Assembly: GCF_000403845.2 (NCBI RefSeq)
Contig: NZ_KE159567.1
Coordinates: 113,081 to 177,080, forward strand
From: Eubacterium sp. 14-2
GTDB lineage: Bacteria; Bacillota; Clostridia; Lachnospirales; Lachnospiraceae
Length of the DNA: 64,000 nucleotides
Direction of reading: 5' to 3'
A program made the position numbers and the translations under genes. The notes beneath the pieces are model-generated. The model had not been told where the DNA came from, searched no databases, and saw only the letters and a list, made by a program, of their open reading frames with translations. Shown piece after piece: positions 51,309-61,536 of this stretch (position 1 is the stretch's first letter; every line of letters begins with the position of its first letter).

Positions 51309-52240
51309 AGATTATATTTTTGGATGCAAAGACCATTGGAGAGGATATGGACCTGTCCGGTTATGAAACACTGGGGGAAGTGGTAAAATATGACTTTTCC
51401 ACACCTCAGGAAGCCAGCCAGCGGGTAAAAGACGCAGATGTCATTATTGTAAATAAGGTGCCGGTAAATGAAGAAACCATAAAAACTGCAGAAAATCTGA
51501 AACTGGTATGCGTGGCGGCAACCGGAACCAATAATCTGGACAAGGAGTATCTGGAGCAGAGAGGGATTGCATGGCGCAATGTGGCAGGCTATTCCACCGA
51601 ATGCGTAACCCAGCATACGTTTGCCCTGCTGTTTTACCTGCTGGAACATCTGCCTTATTACGATGAATATGTGAAATCGGAAAAATATGTGGAAGACCGG
51701 ATTTTTACCCACTTTGACAAAAAATTCTCAGAGCTGGACAAAAAGACCTGGGGAATCATCGGCATGGGGGCCATTGGAAGAAGGGTGGCAGAAGCGGCAA
51801 AAATCTTCGGATGCAATGTGATTTACTATTCCACTTCCGGAAAAAATAATCAGCCGGGTTATCAGCGGGTGGAACTGGACGAACTGTTGGAAAAATCTGA
51901 TATTGTGTCTGTTCATGCCCCTCTGACTCCGGAGACAGAAGGGCTGATGGATAAAAAAGCCTTTGAAAAAATGAAAAAATCCGCTGTTTTCCTGAATCTG
52001 GGCAGAGGCCCCATAGTAGTGGAACAGGATCTGGCAGAAGCCCTGAAAAATGGGGAAATTGCAGCAGCCGGACTGGATGTGCTGTGCGTGGAACCCATGA
52101 GTCCGGAAAATCCCCTGAAAGAAATCAAGGACAGCGGAAAACTGCTGATTACACCTCATATTGCATGGGCCAGCGTAGAAGCCAGAACCAGACTTGTAAA
52201 TACCATACTGAACCAGATACGGGAATTTTTTATTCCATAG
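51305..52240 (+). CDS. D-2-hydroxyacid dehydrogenase
   Basis: The 311-residue NAD(P)-dependent dehydrogenase has a Rossmann GMGAIG at 153-158 and the catalytic set Arg234 (NLGRG), Glu263 (CVEP) and His285 (TPHIAWA). It is close in style to glycerate/hydroxypyruvate reductases. It is coupled by an ATGA overlap to the phosphatase gene; together they might interconvert a phospho-hydroxyacid and its keto acid, which is inference. AGAGGAGG lies upstream of the ATG. A degenerate copy of the dispersed repeat begins at its stop codon. Confidence 0.92.
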   Translation: MKIIFLDAKTIGEDMDLSGYETLGEVVKYDFSTPQEASQRVKDADVIIVNKVPVNEETIKTAENLKLVCVAATGTNNLDKEYLEQRGIAWRNVAGYSTECVTQHTFALLFYLLEHLPYYDEYVKSEKYVEDRIFTHFDKKFSELDKKTWGIIGMGAIGRRVAEAAKIFGCNVIYYSTSGKNNQPGYQRVELDELLEKSDIVSVHAPLTPETEGLMDKKAFEKMKKSAVFLNLGRGPIVVEQDLAEALKNGEIAAAGLDVLCVEPMSPENPLKEIKDSGKLLITPHIAWASVEARTRLVNTILNQIREFFIP

Positions 52241-52281
52241 GAATATCCTGCCCTGCTGAGGCGTGAAAGTGTTTTTCGGCA
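52236..52281. repeat. Dispersed intergenic hairpin repeat, degenerate copy 5
   Basis: CATAGGAATATCCTGCCCTG, then CTGAGGCGTGAAAGTGTTTT and TCGGCAG, keeps the GCGTGAAAGTGTTTT core but has lost the left half. It overlaps the stop codon of the dehydrogenase gene. Confidence 0.45.
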
Positions 52282-52320
52282 GAAATAATAATATGCAAAG
52301 AACCGCCCGGAATTTCGGAC

Positions 52321-53286
52321 TTAACTGGGTATCCCTGCATCCAGACCGCTGTGATAGGAATTGTTTCCAAGGCGTTTTGACAGTCTGCTGATTTCCAGTG
52401 TTTCTGCCGGTGTAAAGGGTTTTTTCAAAAAAAGCCTGTCCAGGGCTGTCAGTGTTTCCAGATAGCGTTTTTTGGCCCCTTTCATCATATGGGGGAAAGA
52501 AGCATCGGAAACCAGGGAGGTGTCCCAGGGATTTTTCCAGGGGCGGCGGCGCAGATTCAGAGGGTCGGTGTGGACAGAGGGATTTTTTTCCGGAATCATG
52601 GTGGAAAACAGGGAATACCCCAGAATACGCTGTTCCAGTGCGCGGACTACGGTTTTTTTCCAGCCGAAAGGGTCGTGGAAGAATCTCGTACCCAGCTGTA
52701 TGGAACGGATGGCGGCGTGCATGGTAATACGGTGCACGCCCAGATGGGGATAAGCCTGCCTGTATACATTATGCAGTATGCGGGAAATGGTGCGCAGTTC
52801 ATAAGGGGAAAGAGAAATCACTCTGCTTTGCCGAAAAGCAGAAGGCGGGCAGCGGCGGTAAAGGGCCAGCAGCGTGGTGTCAATTTCTGTTTCCAGACTC
52901 ATATGGCGGCCATGGTACCGGTTATTTTTTTCCCGGAACCTGGTTTTCCAGTAGACATAAGGGTGACAGTGGGTGTCCAGCAGGTAGTGGCCAAGAAAGC
53001 CGGCAATATAGGCTTCGGCAATCTGCTGTTCTTTTTTGCCGGAAAACAGTCTGCGGCTGTTCAGCAGATGGCGGAGAAATCTGCCGGTATGTTCTGTGTG
53101 GGCCACCGAGCCAATGTTGTTTTCATGAATGAGATAGGAAGGCAGGAAGTAAAAAAACAGGTCGGGTCCCTGCAGTCCCAGACTGTATGCGGCATGATTG
53201 TTTTGAATAACCTGTTTCAGAGGGATGTCATCCAGTTTCTTCCAGGTGTTCAGACCGAACAGGTAATGTGTGGTAAATCCAGGCAT
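52321..53286 (-). CDS. Zinc-dependent phospholipase C-like protein
   Basis: This 321-residue protein has the pattern of the Zn_dep_PLPC family: an early His in TTHYLFG, GPDLFFYFLP, HTEH and the cluster GFLGHYLLDTHCHPYVYW, all of which can supply zinc ligands. Unlike secreted clostridial phospholipase C it lacks a signal peptide. AGGAGG is 8 bases before the chosen ATG, so the longer frame from 53346 is not needed. It is divergent from glgC. The substrate is unknown. Confidence 0.85.
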   Translation of the reverse strand: MPGFTTHYLFGLNTWKKLDDIPLKQVIQNNHAAYSLGLQGPDLFFYFLPSYLIHENNIGSVAHTEHTGRFLRHLLNSRRLFSGKKEQQIAEAYIAGFLGHYLLDTHCHPYVYWKTRFREKNNRYHGRHMSLETEIDTTLLALYRRCPPSAFRQSRVISLSPYELRTISRILHNVYRQAYPHLGVHRITMHAAIRSIQLGTRFFHDPFGWKKTVVRALEQRILGYSLFSTMIPEKNPSVHTDPLNLRRRPWKNPWDTSLVSDASFPHMMKGAKKRYLETLTALDRLFLKKPFTPAETLEISRLSKRLGNNSYHSGLDAGIPS

Positions 53287-53431
53287 GGTGTTGTCCTCCT
53301 GTGGGGTGGTTTTGAAAACGACAGGTACAGTCTCTATTATATACAATCCGGTGAAAAAATCACAGGCAGATTATTAAGAATCAGATTATGGCTGAAATGT
53401 AATAACTATTTATTAAAATCGCAATAATTTA

Positions 53432-53460
53432 TTTACAAAAAATGGATAATCCTGTACAAT
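53432..53460 (+). promoter_or_regulatory. Promoter of glgC-glgD
   Basis: TTTACA (53432-53437) and TACAAT (53455-53460) are 17 bp apart. The leader to glgC is about 160 nt and holds no hairpin with a T-run. Confidence 0.6.
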
Positions 53461-53629
53461 AATAACAATAGGTTATTCTGTCATTTGCCAGAAAAGGAAA
53501 AATGTTGAGTAATGTCAGGTTTTATGGATATCAGCTATGGCATATTTGTACAAACCATCCTGAATCTGGACAGGTAGAGACGAATATGTGCATGTTGAGA
53601 TAATAATTAACAGGAAAAGGAGAGAAAAA

Positions 53630-54835
53630 ATGGGTAAAGAAATGATTGCAATGCTTCTTGCCGGTGGACAGGGTTCCCGCCTTTACGCGCTGACCCAGAA
53701 GCTGGCAAAACCTGCGGTTCCCTTTGGCGGGAAATATCGTATTATAGATTTTCCACTGTCAAACTGTGTGAACTCCGGAATTGATACGGTAGGTATTCTG
53801 ACACAGTATCAGCCGCTGATTTTGAATGAGTATATTGGAAATGGCCAGCCCTGGGACCTGGACCGTCTGTATGGAGGAGTACATGTGCTTCCGCCTTATC
53901 AGCAGGCTTCCGGTTCTGACTGGTATAAAGGAACTGCAAACGCAATATATCAGAATATTTCTTTTATTGACCGTTATGACCCGGAATATGTCATTATTCT
54001 TTCCGGTGACCAGATCTGCAAGCAGGATTACAGCGATTTCCTCCGGTTCCATAAGGAAAAGGGAGCAGAGTTTTCAGTGGCTGTTATGGAAGTACCCTGG
54101 GAGGAGGCGTCCAGGTTCGGCCTTATGGTTGCAGACGAGGATGATAAGATTACAGAGTTCCAGGAAAAGCCCAAGGAGCCCAAATCCAATCTGGCTTCCA
54201 TGGGAATTTATATTTTCAACTGGGACATTCTCAGAAAATATCTGATTGAGGATGAGGAAGATCCCACTTCAGAAAACGATTTTGGAAACAACATTATCCC
54301 GAATCTGTTAAAAGACGGACGGAAAATGTATGCATATCATTTTAAGGGATACTGGAAAGACGTGGGAACCATTTCTTCCCTCTGGGAAGCAAATATGGAA
54401 GTTCTTGACCCGGAGCACAGCGGGATTAACCTTTTTGATGAAAAATGGAAAATTTACAGCCGAAACAGCGGTATGACCGGGCATAAAATCAATACAGGGG
54501 CCCAGGTGGAAAATTCCATGATTACTGACGGTTGTAATATTTCCGGAAATGTGAAGCATTCCATTCTTTTTGCAGGTGTGAAAGTGGAAGAAGGCGCTCA
54601 TGTGGAAGACGCGGTGGTAATGGGTAATACCATTATCAAGGCAGGAGCCCAGGTAAAACACTGTATTATTGCAGAAAATGTAATTATCGGGCAGAATGCC
54701 CAGGTGGGACAGATGCCGGAAGGCGATGTGACAGGCGTGGCAACCGTTGGGCCTGGAGTTTATGTGGGTGACAATGCTGTAATCGGACCTGATTCCATGG
54801 TCAGTGATAATGTAAAGGATGGTGATAAACAATGA
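53630..54835 (+). CDS. glgC: Glucose-1-phosphate adenylyltransferase, catalytic subunit
   Basis: This 401-residue enzyme makes ADP-glucose from glucose-1-phosphate and ATP, the committed step of glycogen synthesis. It has the nucleotide loop [13 protein letters not shown], the substrate blocks [16 protein letters not shown] and FQEKPKEP, and C-terminal left-handed beta-helix repeats. AAGGAGAG lies 5 bases before the chosen ATG; the longer frame from 53588 includes the SD. It overlaps glgD by four bases, so the two subunits are coupled, as in other Firmicutes. Confidence 0.96.
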   Translation: MGKEMIAMLLAGGQGSRLYALTQKLAKPAVPFGGKYRIIDFPLSNCVNSGIDTVGILTQYQPLILNEYIGNGQPWDLDRLYGGVHVLPPYQQASGSDWYKGTANAIYQNISFIDRYDPEYVIILSGDQICKQDYSDFLRFHKEKGAEFSVAVMEVPWEEASRFGLMVADEDDKITEFQEKPKEPKSNLASMGIYIFNWDILRKYLIEDEEDPTSENDFGNNIIPNLLKDGRKMYAYHFKGYWKDVGTISSLWEANMEVLDPEHSGINLFDEKWKIYSRNSGMTGHKINTGAQVENSMITDGCNISGNVKHSILFAGVKVEEGAHVEDAVVMGNTIIKAGAQVKHCIIAENVIIGQNAQVGQMPEGDVTGVATVGPGVYVGDNAVIGPDSMVSDNVKDGDKQ

Positions 54836-55977
54836 TGAATTCCAACAACACAAATGCACTGGGCATTATTTTTCCCAATGCCTATGATGAGCTTGTACCA
54901 GAACTGACCAGCGAACGTCTGATGGCTTCCATCCCTTTCGCAGGACGTTACCGCATGATAGATTTTGTGCTGTCCAGTATGGTGAACTGCGGAGTTGATA
55001 ATATTACCGTGCTGGTGCGTGAAAATTATTTCTCATTGCTGGACCACCTGGGTTCCGGACGTGAATGGGATCTGTCCCGGAAGAATGGCGGACTGAATAT
55101 TTTCCCGCCTTTTGCTCAGAAAAATATGGGTGTTTACACAGGACGGGTGGGCATGATTGCCAGCATTGTGGGATTTTTGAAATCCCAGAAAGAAAAATAT
55201 GTAATTATGTCAGATACCAACATTGCATTTAATTTTGATTTTAAAGCACTGCTGGACGCTCACATTGCCAGTGAGGCGGACGTTACCATCGCATATACAA
55301 AGGAAAATCTGCCGGAGAGTATTCTCAAAGCAGATGAACTGACCAAAGGCATGTACTATACCCTTGATCTGGAAGGAGACCGGGTAAAGAGAATACATAT
55401 CAATTCTCAGGAAACCGGAGAAAAGAATTTCTCCATGAATGTATATGTATTTGAGCGTGAGTATCTGATTAACCTTATCAGTGAAGCCTTCAAGAGAGGC
55501 AGCACCTATCTGGAGCGGGATATTTTAGTTCCGCATCTGGATGAAATGAAGGTTATGGGATATGAGTATACGGAATATGCAGCGCGGATTGACAGTCTGA
55601 AAGGCTATTTTGATGCAAATATGAAACTTCTGGACAATGCAAACCTGGAGGCCCTGTTTGGAAAGAATTCCATTTATACCAAGATTCGTGACGATAACCC
55701 TACCCGCTATGTAAACGGTGCTTCCGCACGAAATGTTATGGTGGCTGACGGTTGTGTCATTGAGGGAGAAGTTGAAAACTGCGTGCTGTTCCGTGGTGTG
55801 AAAATCGGCAAAGGCGCCAAAGTTAAAAATGCAGTGCTGATGCAGGATACTGTGATTGAGGAAGGCGTTCATGCAGAATATATTATCACAGATAAAAAAG
55901 TAAGAGTTTCCGGCGGCAAAGAGCTGAAGGGTACCGATACGTTCCCGATTTTTGTGGCCAAAAAACAGGTGGTTTAA
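54832..55977 (+). CDS. glgD: GlgD, non-catalytic partner of ADP-glucose pyrophosphorylase
   Basis: The 381-residue paralogue of GlgC keeps the fold ([20 protein letters not shown], then a beta-helix end) but lacks the GGxGxRL nucleotide loop, reading [15 protein letters not shown] instead. GlgD subunits are not active alone and modify the kinetics of GlgC. Two tandem ATGs (54832, 54835) are possible starts; the first overlaps the glgC stop. A terminator follows. Confidence 0.95.
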   Translation: MMNSNNTNALGIIFPNAYDELVPELTSERLMASIPFAGRYRMIDFVLSSMVNCGVDNITVLVRENYFSLLDHLGSGREWDLSRKNGGLNIFPPFAQKNMGVYTGRVGMIASIVGFLKSQKEKYVIMSDTNIAFNFDFKALLDAHIASEADVTIAYTKENLPESILKADELTKGMYYTLDLEGDRVKRIHINSQETGEKNFSMNVYVFEREYLINLISEAFKRGSTYLERDILVPHLDEMKVMGYEYTEYAARIDSLKGYFDANMKLLDNANLEALFGKNSIYTKIRDDNPTRYVNGASARNVMVADGCVIEGEVENCVLFRGVKIGKGAKVKNAVLMQDTVIEEGVHAEYIITDKKVRVSGGKELKGTDTFPIFVAKKQVV

Positions 55978-55997
55978 TATCAGATAACAAATGATTG

Positions 55998-56047
55998 AAC
56001 CCTGCTGAGTTCCGGAGTGAGATGGAAGTTCAGCAGGGTTCTTTTAA
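55998..56047 (+). terminator. Terminator of glgCD
   Basis: AACCCTGCTGA (55998-56008) pairs perfectly with TCAGCAGGGTT (56030-56040), followed by CTTTTAAA. Confidence 0.8.
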
Positions 56048-56083
56048 ACGGCTGTGTATGGCAGACTGTATTTCCGGAAGTCC

Positions 56084-56112
56084 TTTACGAGAGGCAGTAA
56101 CAGAGGTATAAT
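56084..56112 (+). promoter_or_regulatory. Promoter of the SNF2 helicase gene
   Basis: TTTACG (56084-56089) and TATAAT (56107-56112) are 17 bp apart, about 95 bp before the chosen start. Confidence 0.65.
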
Positions 56113-56207
56113 TAGTCAGATAATAACACAGAAATACATAAATGAGCCAATGTAAGATTAAGATTACAGAACCGGCAGGAACAGAAAGCAGTAAAGGCAG
56201 GCATGAT

Positions 56208-59200
56208 ATGATTGAGAAAAAACTGGTAAAAGAACTGTGCAGAAAAAATGAATTTTATTCCAGAGGACAGGAACTTTTACGGTCCGGCTATGTGAAATCC
56301 ATCCGCTGTGAAGGGAAAAACAGCCAGGGCCGGGAAATGGTGGGAATTCAGGCCAGAGTTCAGGGCAGCGGTATCAGCCAGTATCAGGTGATGGCCAGTG
56401 TGGATGAAGAACAGTCTGAAATTATCCATGTTTCCTGTACCTGTCCGGCCTTTTACAATTATGAAGGAATCTGCAAGCACTGTGCGGCAGTTTTGCTGCA
56501 GTATATTCAGAACAGGGACAGCAGGAACGTACTGGCAGACTCCTCTGCCGGCAGGGGAGTTATGCCGGGCCGCAGCAGCAGCTACGGACTGTCCCGGCTG
56601 CTGAACCAGTATAAAGAAAAAGAGCGTCTGGTATACAGCCAGATGGAAATGAACGGAACCATAGGACTGGAACCGCGGCTGTCTGTGGCCTACGGACAGA
56701 TTCATGTGGAATTTAAAATCGGGAACAAAAGAAAATATGTGCTGAAAAATATTACATCCTTTACAGACGCCCTGCGCCGGAGAGAATGGGTTTCCTATGG
56801 AAAAGAGCTGGAATTTTATCATACGCCGGAGGCTTTTACCAGGACAGGCAGAGCTCTGGCGGAATTCCTTATGCTGGAGGTGGAAAACCAGAACCGGGGA
56901 AAGCAGATCCGTAACTTTCATGACAAAAATGCAAATCGTTATGTTCCGGTTCACAGCGGTAATATGGACCGCTTTTTTGCAGCCCTGGGAAAGGAAACCT
57001 TTGAGGTGGAAATGAATTACAGCCACAGGGGGAACTGGCGCCTTTCAGACGAAAAATATCTGCCCCGGATTACCATACAGGGGCAGTCCGACGGAGCGCT
57101 GCTGGAAGCAGAGGAAGTATTCTATACCTATGGAAGCGACTGGGCCTATCTGTGGAAAGACGGGGTGATTTACCGTGATTCCATAGAACATGTCCGGGAT
57201 ATCCGGCCTTTCTGGGACTATATGAGCAGCTACAAATATGAAAGTTTTTTTGTATCCAAAGGGGAACTGCCGGCTTTCTGCCGGAATCTTCTGCCGGTGC
57301 TGGAAAAGCACTGCCAGGTAAAAAAGCAGAGCTTTCTGGAGAAACTGTATCTCCCGCCGGAACCGGAATATGAAATTTATCTGGATGCGCCGGACAGGCA
57401 GACCGTGGTATGTGAGATGTATGTGCGGTATGATGAATTAAAGTACAATATTTTTGACAAACCCCGTATGATTGAGAACCGGGACGAGCTGGCAGAACTG
57501 AAACAGAAAGAACATGTGCGCCTCTGGTTTCAGAATACAGATGTCCATAAAAAACAGATGATTCTGTCGGGAGATGATGAAAAGCTGTATGAACTTCTGA
57601 CAGAAGGTATGGAAGAACTGTCACAGACTGGCACAGTTTATGTCAGCGACAGGCTGAAATCCATTCAGGTAAATCCTGCCCCGGCTGTTTCTGTGGGGGT
57701 GTCTCTGAAAGGAGAGCTGCTGGAGCTGACACTGAACAGTGAAGAAATGCCCCTTGAGGAACTGTTGGATATTCTTGCTTCCTGTCAGGAAAAACGAAGA
57801 TTTGTCCGGCTGAAAAGCGGAGACTTTCTGAGTATGGAGGATAACGGGCTGACGGTTCTGTCCGGTATTCAGAAAAGCCTGTCTGTTTCTGCCGGAGCCT
57901 GGGAACAGGGAAGCATTTTTCTGCCGAAATACAGGGCTTTGTATCTGGACGGAGAGCTGAAAGAAAGAAATGGATTTCATGCGGTAAAAAACAGGAGCTT
58001 TAAGGCTCTTGTACGGAATATGAAAACCGTGGAAGACAATGATTTTGAGGTTCCCTCCTCTCTGGAAAAGGTTCTGCGGGAGTATCAGAAACAGGGGTTT
58101 CTGTGGCTGAAAACCCTGAATGCCAATGGATTCGGCGGGATTCTGGCAGACGATATGGGTCTGGGAAAAACCCTGCAGGTGATAGCATTTCTCCTGTCAG
58201 AACAGGAGGAAAGGATCCGGATACAAAAACAGCAGGAGGAAGAACAGGGGCAGAAAGGCAGTCTGCCGGAAAGCATTCATACAAATTTTGCCCTGATCGT
58301 CTGCCCGGCTTCCCTGGTCTATAACTGGGAAAGCGAGATCCGGCGGTTTGCTCCCGCACTTCATGGGGTGGTTCTGACCGGAACTGCAAAAGAACGGGCC
58401 CGGATTCTGGAGACAGCCAAGGAAAAGGACATTCTGATTACCTCTTACGATTTGCTCCGTCGAGATGTGGAACTGTATGAAAACCACTGGTTTCACTATG
58501 AAATTCTGGACGAAGCCCAGTATATCAAGAACCACAACACCAAAGCGGCCAGAGGTGCAAAGGCTGTCCGGGCGGGCTTTAAAGCGGCGCTGACCGGAAC
58601 ACCTGTGGAAAACAGACTCAGCGAACTGTGGAGTATTTTTGATTACCTGATGCCGGGTTTCCTGCACAGCTACAGCCGGTTCCGGGAGGAAACAGAGATT
58701 CCTGTGGTCATAAATCAGGAGGAAGAGGCAGCCGGCCGCCTGCGGAATATGATTCGCCCCTTTGTACTGCGGCGTCTGAAAAAGGACGTGTTAAAGGATT
58801 TGCCGGACAAAATGGAGGAGGCGGTATTTGCCCGGATGGAAGGAGAGCAGAACAAACTGTACGCCGCCCACGTACAGCGTATGAAACGGATGCTGGACGA
58901 CCAGACAGAGGCGGAATTTGCCGCACAGAAAATCCAGATTCTGGCAGAACTCACAAGGCTGCGCCAGCTCTGCTGCGATCCGTCTCTGATTTATGAAAAT
59001 TATAAGGGAGAATCTGCCAAACTGCTGATGTGTATGGATCTGATACAAAATGCCATGGACGGAGGCCATCGCATTCTGGTTTTTTCCCAGTTTACATCCA
59101 TGCTGGCCAGAATACAGGAACAGCTGCAGAAAGAAGGAATTTCTTATCTGAGTCTGACCGGAGCGGTCAGCAAAGAACGCCGGGTGGAGATGGTGAACCA

Positions 59201-59531
59201 GTTTCAGGAGGGAAACATACCGGTGTTCTGTATTTCTCTGAAAGCCGGAGGAACAGGGCTGAATCTGACAGCGGCAGATCTTGTCATTCATTACGACCCC
59301 TGGTGGAATGTGGCGGTTCAGAATCAGGCCACAGACCGGGCCCATCGGATTGGACAGAAAAATCCCGTTACGGTGTACAAGCTGATTGCACAGGGAACCA
59401 TTGAAGAAAATATTTTAAGGCTGCAGGAAAAAAAGAGTGAGCTGGCAGAACAGCTTCTGGGAAAAGAAGGATTTGAGGGCGTGAAATTTACCAGAGAAGA
59501 AATGATAAGGCTGCTGGAAGGCGGGGACTGA
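56208..59531 (+). CDS. SWIM zinc-finger SNF2 helicase
   Basis: The protein has 1107 residues. An N-terminal SWIM finger (Cys77, Cys79, Cys89, His91) is followed by a large middle region and a C-terminal SNF2/Rad54-like helicase: motif I DDMGLGKT near 648-656, motif II DEAQ (from Asp768), motif III ALTGTPVENRLSELWS, and motif VI ATDRAHRIGQ. SWIM-SNF2 proteins translocate on double-stranded DNA and displace bound proteins; they act in repair or transcription. The start at 56208 has AAAGGCAGG upstream and removes 22 residues of unlikely leader. It is followed after 74 bp by the HAM1-type gene. Confidence 0.92.
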   Translation: MIEKKLVKELCRKNEFYSRGQELLRSGYVKSIRCEGKNSQGREMVGIQARVQGSGISQYQVMASVDEEQSEIIHVSCTCPAFYNYEGICKHCAAVLLQYIQNRDSRNVLADSSAGRGVMPGRSSSYGLSRLLNQYKEKERLVYSQMEMNGTIGLEPRLSVAYGQIHVEFKIGNKRKYVLKNITSFTDALRRREWVSYGKELEFYHTPEAFTRTGRALAEFLMLEVENQNRGKQIRNFHDKNANRYVPVHSGNMDRFFAALGKETFEVEMNYSHRGNWRLSDEKYLPRITIQGQSDGALLEAEEVFYTYGSDWAYLWKDGVIYRDSIEHVRDIRPFWDYMSSYKYESFFVSKGELPAFCRNLLPVLEKHCQVKKQSFLEKLYLPPEPEYEIYLDAPDRQTVVCEMYVRYDELKYNIFDKPRMIENRDELAELKQKEHVRLWFQNTDVHKKQMILSGDDEKLYELLTEGMEELSQTGTVYVSDRLKSIQVNPAPAVSVGVSLKGELLELTLNSEEMPLEELLDILASCQEKRRFVRLKSGDFLSMEDNGLTVLSGIQKSLSVSAGAWEQGSIFLPKYRALYLDGELKERNGFHAVKNRSFKALVRNMKTVEDNDFEVPSSLEKVLREYQKQGFLWLKTLNANGFGGILADDMGLGKTLQVIAFLLSEQEERIRIQKQQEEEQGQKGSLPESIHTNFALIVCPASLVYNWESEIRRFAPALHGVVLTGTAKERARILETAKEKDILITSYDLLRRDVELYENHWFHYEILDEAQYIKNHNTKAARGAKAVRAGFKAALTGTPVENRLSELWSIFDYLMPGFLHSYSRFREETEIPVVINQEEEAAGRLRNMIRPFVLRRLKKDVLKDLPDKMEEAVFARMEGEQNKLYAAHVQRMKRMLDDQTEAEFAAQKIQILAELTRLRQLCCDPSLIYENYKGESAKLLMCMDLIQNAMDGGHRILVFSQFTSMLARIQEQLQKEGISYLSLTGAVSKERRVEMVNQFQEGNIPVFCISLKAGGTGLNLTAADLVIHYDPWWNVAVQNQATDRAHRIGQKNPVTVYKLIAQGTIEENILRLQEKKSELAEQLLGKEGFEGVKFTREEMIRLLEGGD

Positions 59532-59605
59532 CAGACAGCCTGTGTCTTAAGGGCTGGTGTACGGTAACAGGAGAAGGCTGCCGGAATACCGACAGGAGAA
59601 AATGC

Positions 59606-60223
59606 ATGGAATTATTATATGGAACATCCAATGAGGGAAAGCTGCTGCTTATGAGACGGATGCTTAAGCCTTTGAATCTTACGTTAAAAGGATTGAAGGA
59701 TATGAAAGAAACGGTTCCGGAGCCGGAGGAGACAGGGAAGACATTACTGGAAAATGCCCGCATCAAAGCCAGAGCATATTATGAAGCATTTCAGGTTCCG
59801 GTGTTTTCCTGCGATACCGGCCTTTTTTTTGAGGGGCTTCCGGAGGAACTGCAGCCGGGGATATATGTAAGAAGGATCCAGGGACGATCCTGTACGGACC
59901 AGGAGCTGACGGATTACTTCAGCAGCCTGGCCCGGCAGTTCGGCGGCCTGAAGGGCCGGTATCGGAGCGCAGTCTGTTTTTACCGGAGCGGACAGGAAAG
60001 ATATGAGAGTCAGGACAGCAGTTTGTGGGGCCTGCCGTTTCTTATTACCCGGATACCTCACCTCAAAACCCAGGAAGGATTTCCCATAGACCGGCTTTCC
60101 GTTCAGATTTCCAGCGGAAAGTATTATTACGATTTGCCGGATTATGCGCAGGATGAACTGGCTGCGTCAGCAGAGGGAGTCCAGGCGTTTTTCCGGCGCA
60201 GCCTGAATCTGACAGGAGAATGA
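59606..60223 (+). CDS. HAM1/RdgB-type NTP pyrophosphatase
   Basis: This 205-residue protein has the nucleotide-binding start YGTSNEGKLLLMR, matching the T-x-N-x-x-K motif of the family, and the metal site CDTGLFFEGLP. Such enzymes hydrolyse ITP, dITP and XTP to keep deaminated purines out of DNA and RNA. The second half is more divergent than typical RdgB (SSLWGLPFLITRIPH), so substrate choice may differ. CAGGAG precedes the ATG. It ends 17 bp from the convergent kinase gene. Confidence 0.85.
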   Translation: MELLYGTSNEGKLLLMRRMLKPLNLTLKGLKDMKETVPEPEETGKTLLENARIKARAYYEAFQVPVFSCDTGLFFEGLPEELQPGIYVRRIQGRSCTDQELTDYFSSLARQFGGLKGRYRSAVCFYRSGQERYESQDSSLWGLPFLITRIPHLKTQEGFPIDRLSVQISSGKYYYDLPDYAQDELAASAEGVQAFFRRSLNLTGE

Positions 60224-60240
60224 AATCAGAGTTCACGTCT

Positions 60241-61536
60241 TTATTCATTGCGGCAGCGCAGGGTTACCACAAAAGCAGCTCCTCCGCCCGGCGTATCTTC
60301 CACCCGGATGCTGCCTTTGTGCATGTGAATAATTTCCCGTGCAATACAGAGGCCCAGGCCGAAATGGGCTTTGTCCTTATGAGATTTGTCACAGCGGTAA
60401 AAACGGTCAAACACCGCTTCTTTTTCCGAATCCGGAATGCCGGGGCCGTTATCTGCCACCCGGAAAATCAGTTTGTCTGAAACTGTCTGCAGAGAAAGAG
60501 CGATTTTTCCCTGAGACGGTGTGTAGCTGAGAGCGTTATCCAGCAGAATGGAAAGGACCTGTTCCATGCGTTCCCGGTCACAGAGACAGGGAGCAACCAG
60601 TTCATCCGGCAGGGCAATGGTGAGAGAAATGGACTTTTTCAGGGCCAGAGGTTCAAATTTTTCATAAACGGACAACAGCAGCGTGTCCATTTCCACCGGT
60701 GTTTTGTGGACGGAAAAGAGGGAGCTGCCAGTGCCGGAAAGAGTCAGCATATCGTCAATCAGACGGCTCATGCGTTTTCCCTCCAGCCGGATGGTTTCGG
60801 AAAAACGTTCTCTGTCTTTCACAGAGGCATGGGTCATGGCGGACAGAGAGGAAATAATCACAGCCAGGGGGGAACGCAGTTCATGGGAGGCAGAGGCGAT
60901 AAATTCCGCCTGCTTTTGGTTATTGATAATCAATGGCTGAATCATGTACCAGGTAAAGAACCAGAAAAACAGAGCCAGCAGCAGAATCCCGGCCAGGTCT
61001 GCGCTCAGAAAGAGAATCCGGCGGAACCGGAGGGTCTGATATAAGTCAGTAAGGGGGCAGAGCACCGCAACATTCAGGGTACCGCTGTTTTTGGGTATGA
61101 TCAGCACAGCGGCAAAATAGTTCTGCCCCTCCTGGGACAGCTTAAATTCTGCATGGATGGGAAGAAGGGAATTGGGGGAAACAGCTTCTTCCAGAACCAT
61201 ATACTGTTCTCTGGCAGTCTGTCTTGCCGCTTCAAATAAATCCTCGTGGATGGAAAGAGGATTCAGGTTTTCAAATACCAGCCTGGAGCCATTGTCTCTG
61301 ATGTCCATTTCAAAACGGGTATCTGCAGTAATCTGAGCCAGCCAGTTATGGGACAGTACGGTCTGGTTTTCCAGATGGTTTTTTAACATACTGATATTGA
61401 TCTGGAAATCTGCAAAGTGGCTTTTTTCAGATTCTGCCTCGGAAAAAGAGAGGCAGAACAGGGACAGGACAACCAGTATCAGGCCGCAGATAAAGGTACA
61501 GAACAGGGTGAGGCGAAGATGTAGTTTTTTATACAT
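60241..61536 (-). CDS. Two-helix membrane sensor histidine kinase
   Basis: This 431-residue kinase has membrane helices at about 9-31 and 173-197 enclosing an extracytoplasmic domain of some 140 residues. The phospho-acceptor His218 is in ASASHELRSPL, followed by an HATPase with RVADNGPGIPDSE and GLGLCIAREI. There is no clear HAMP domain. Its start overlaps the end of the response regulator gene by 8 bases, with GGAGG 6 bases upstream. It is probably the partner of that regulator in controlling the lipoprotein gene across the divergent gap. Confidence 0.92.
   Translation of the reverse strand: MYKKLHLRLTLFCTFICGLILVVLSLFCLSFSEAESEKSHFADFQINISMLKNHLENQTVLSHNWLAQITADTRFEMDIRDNGSRLVFENLNPLSIHEDLFEAARQTAREQYMVLEEAVSPNSLLPIHAEFKLSQEGQNYFAAVLIIPKNSGTLNVAVLCPLTDLYQTLRFRRILFLSADLAGILLLALFFWFFTWYMIQPLIINNQKQAEFIASASHELRSPLAVIISSLSAMTHASVKDRERFSETIRLEGKRMSRLIDDMLTLSGTGSSLFSVHKTPVEMDTLLLSVYEKFEPLALKKSISLTIALPDELVAPCLCDRERMEQVLSILLDNALSYTPSQGKIALSLQTVSDKLIFRVADNGPGIPDSEKEAVFDRFYRCDKSHKDKAHFGLGLCIAREIIHMHKGSIRVEDTPGGGAAFVVTLRCRNE

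Noticed and set aside
52489-53427. Plus-strand open frame of 312 codons
   Set aside because: Opposite the zinc-dependent phospholipase-like gene, which has conserved metal ligands and an AGGAGG start.
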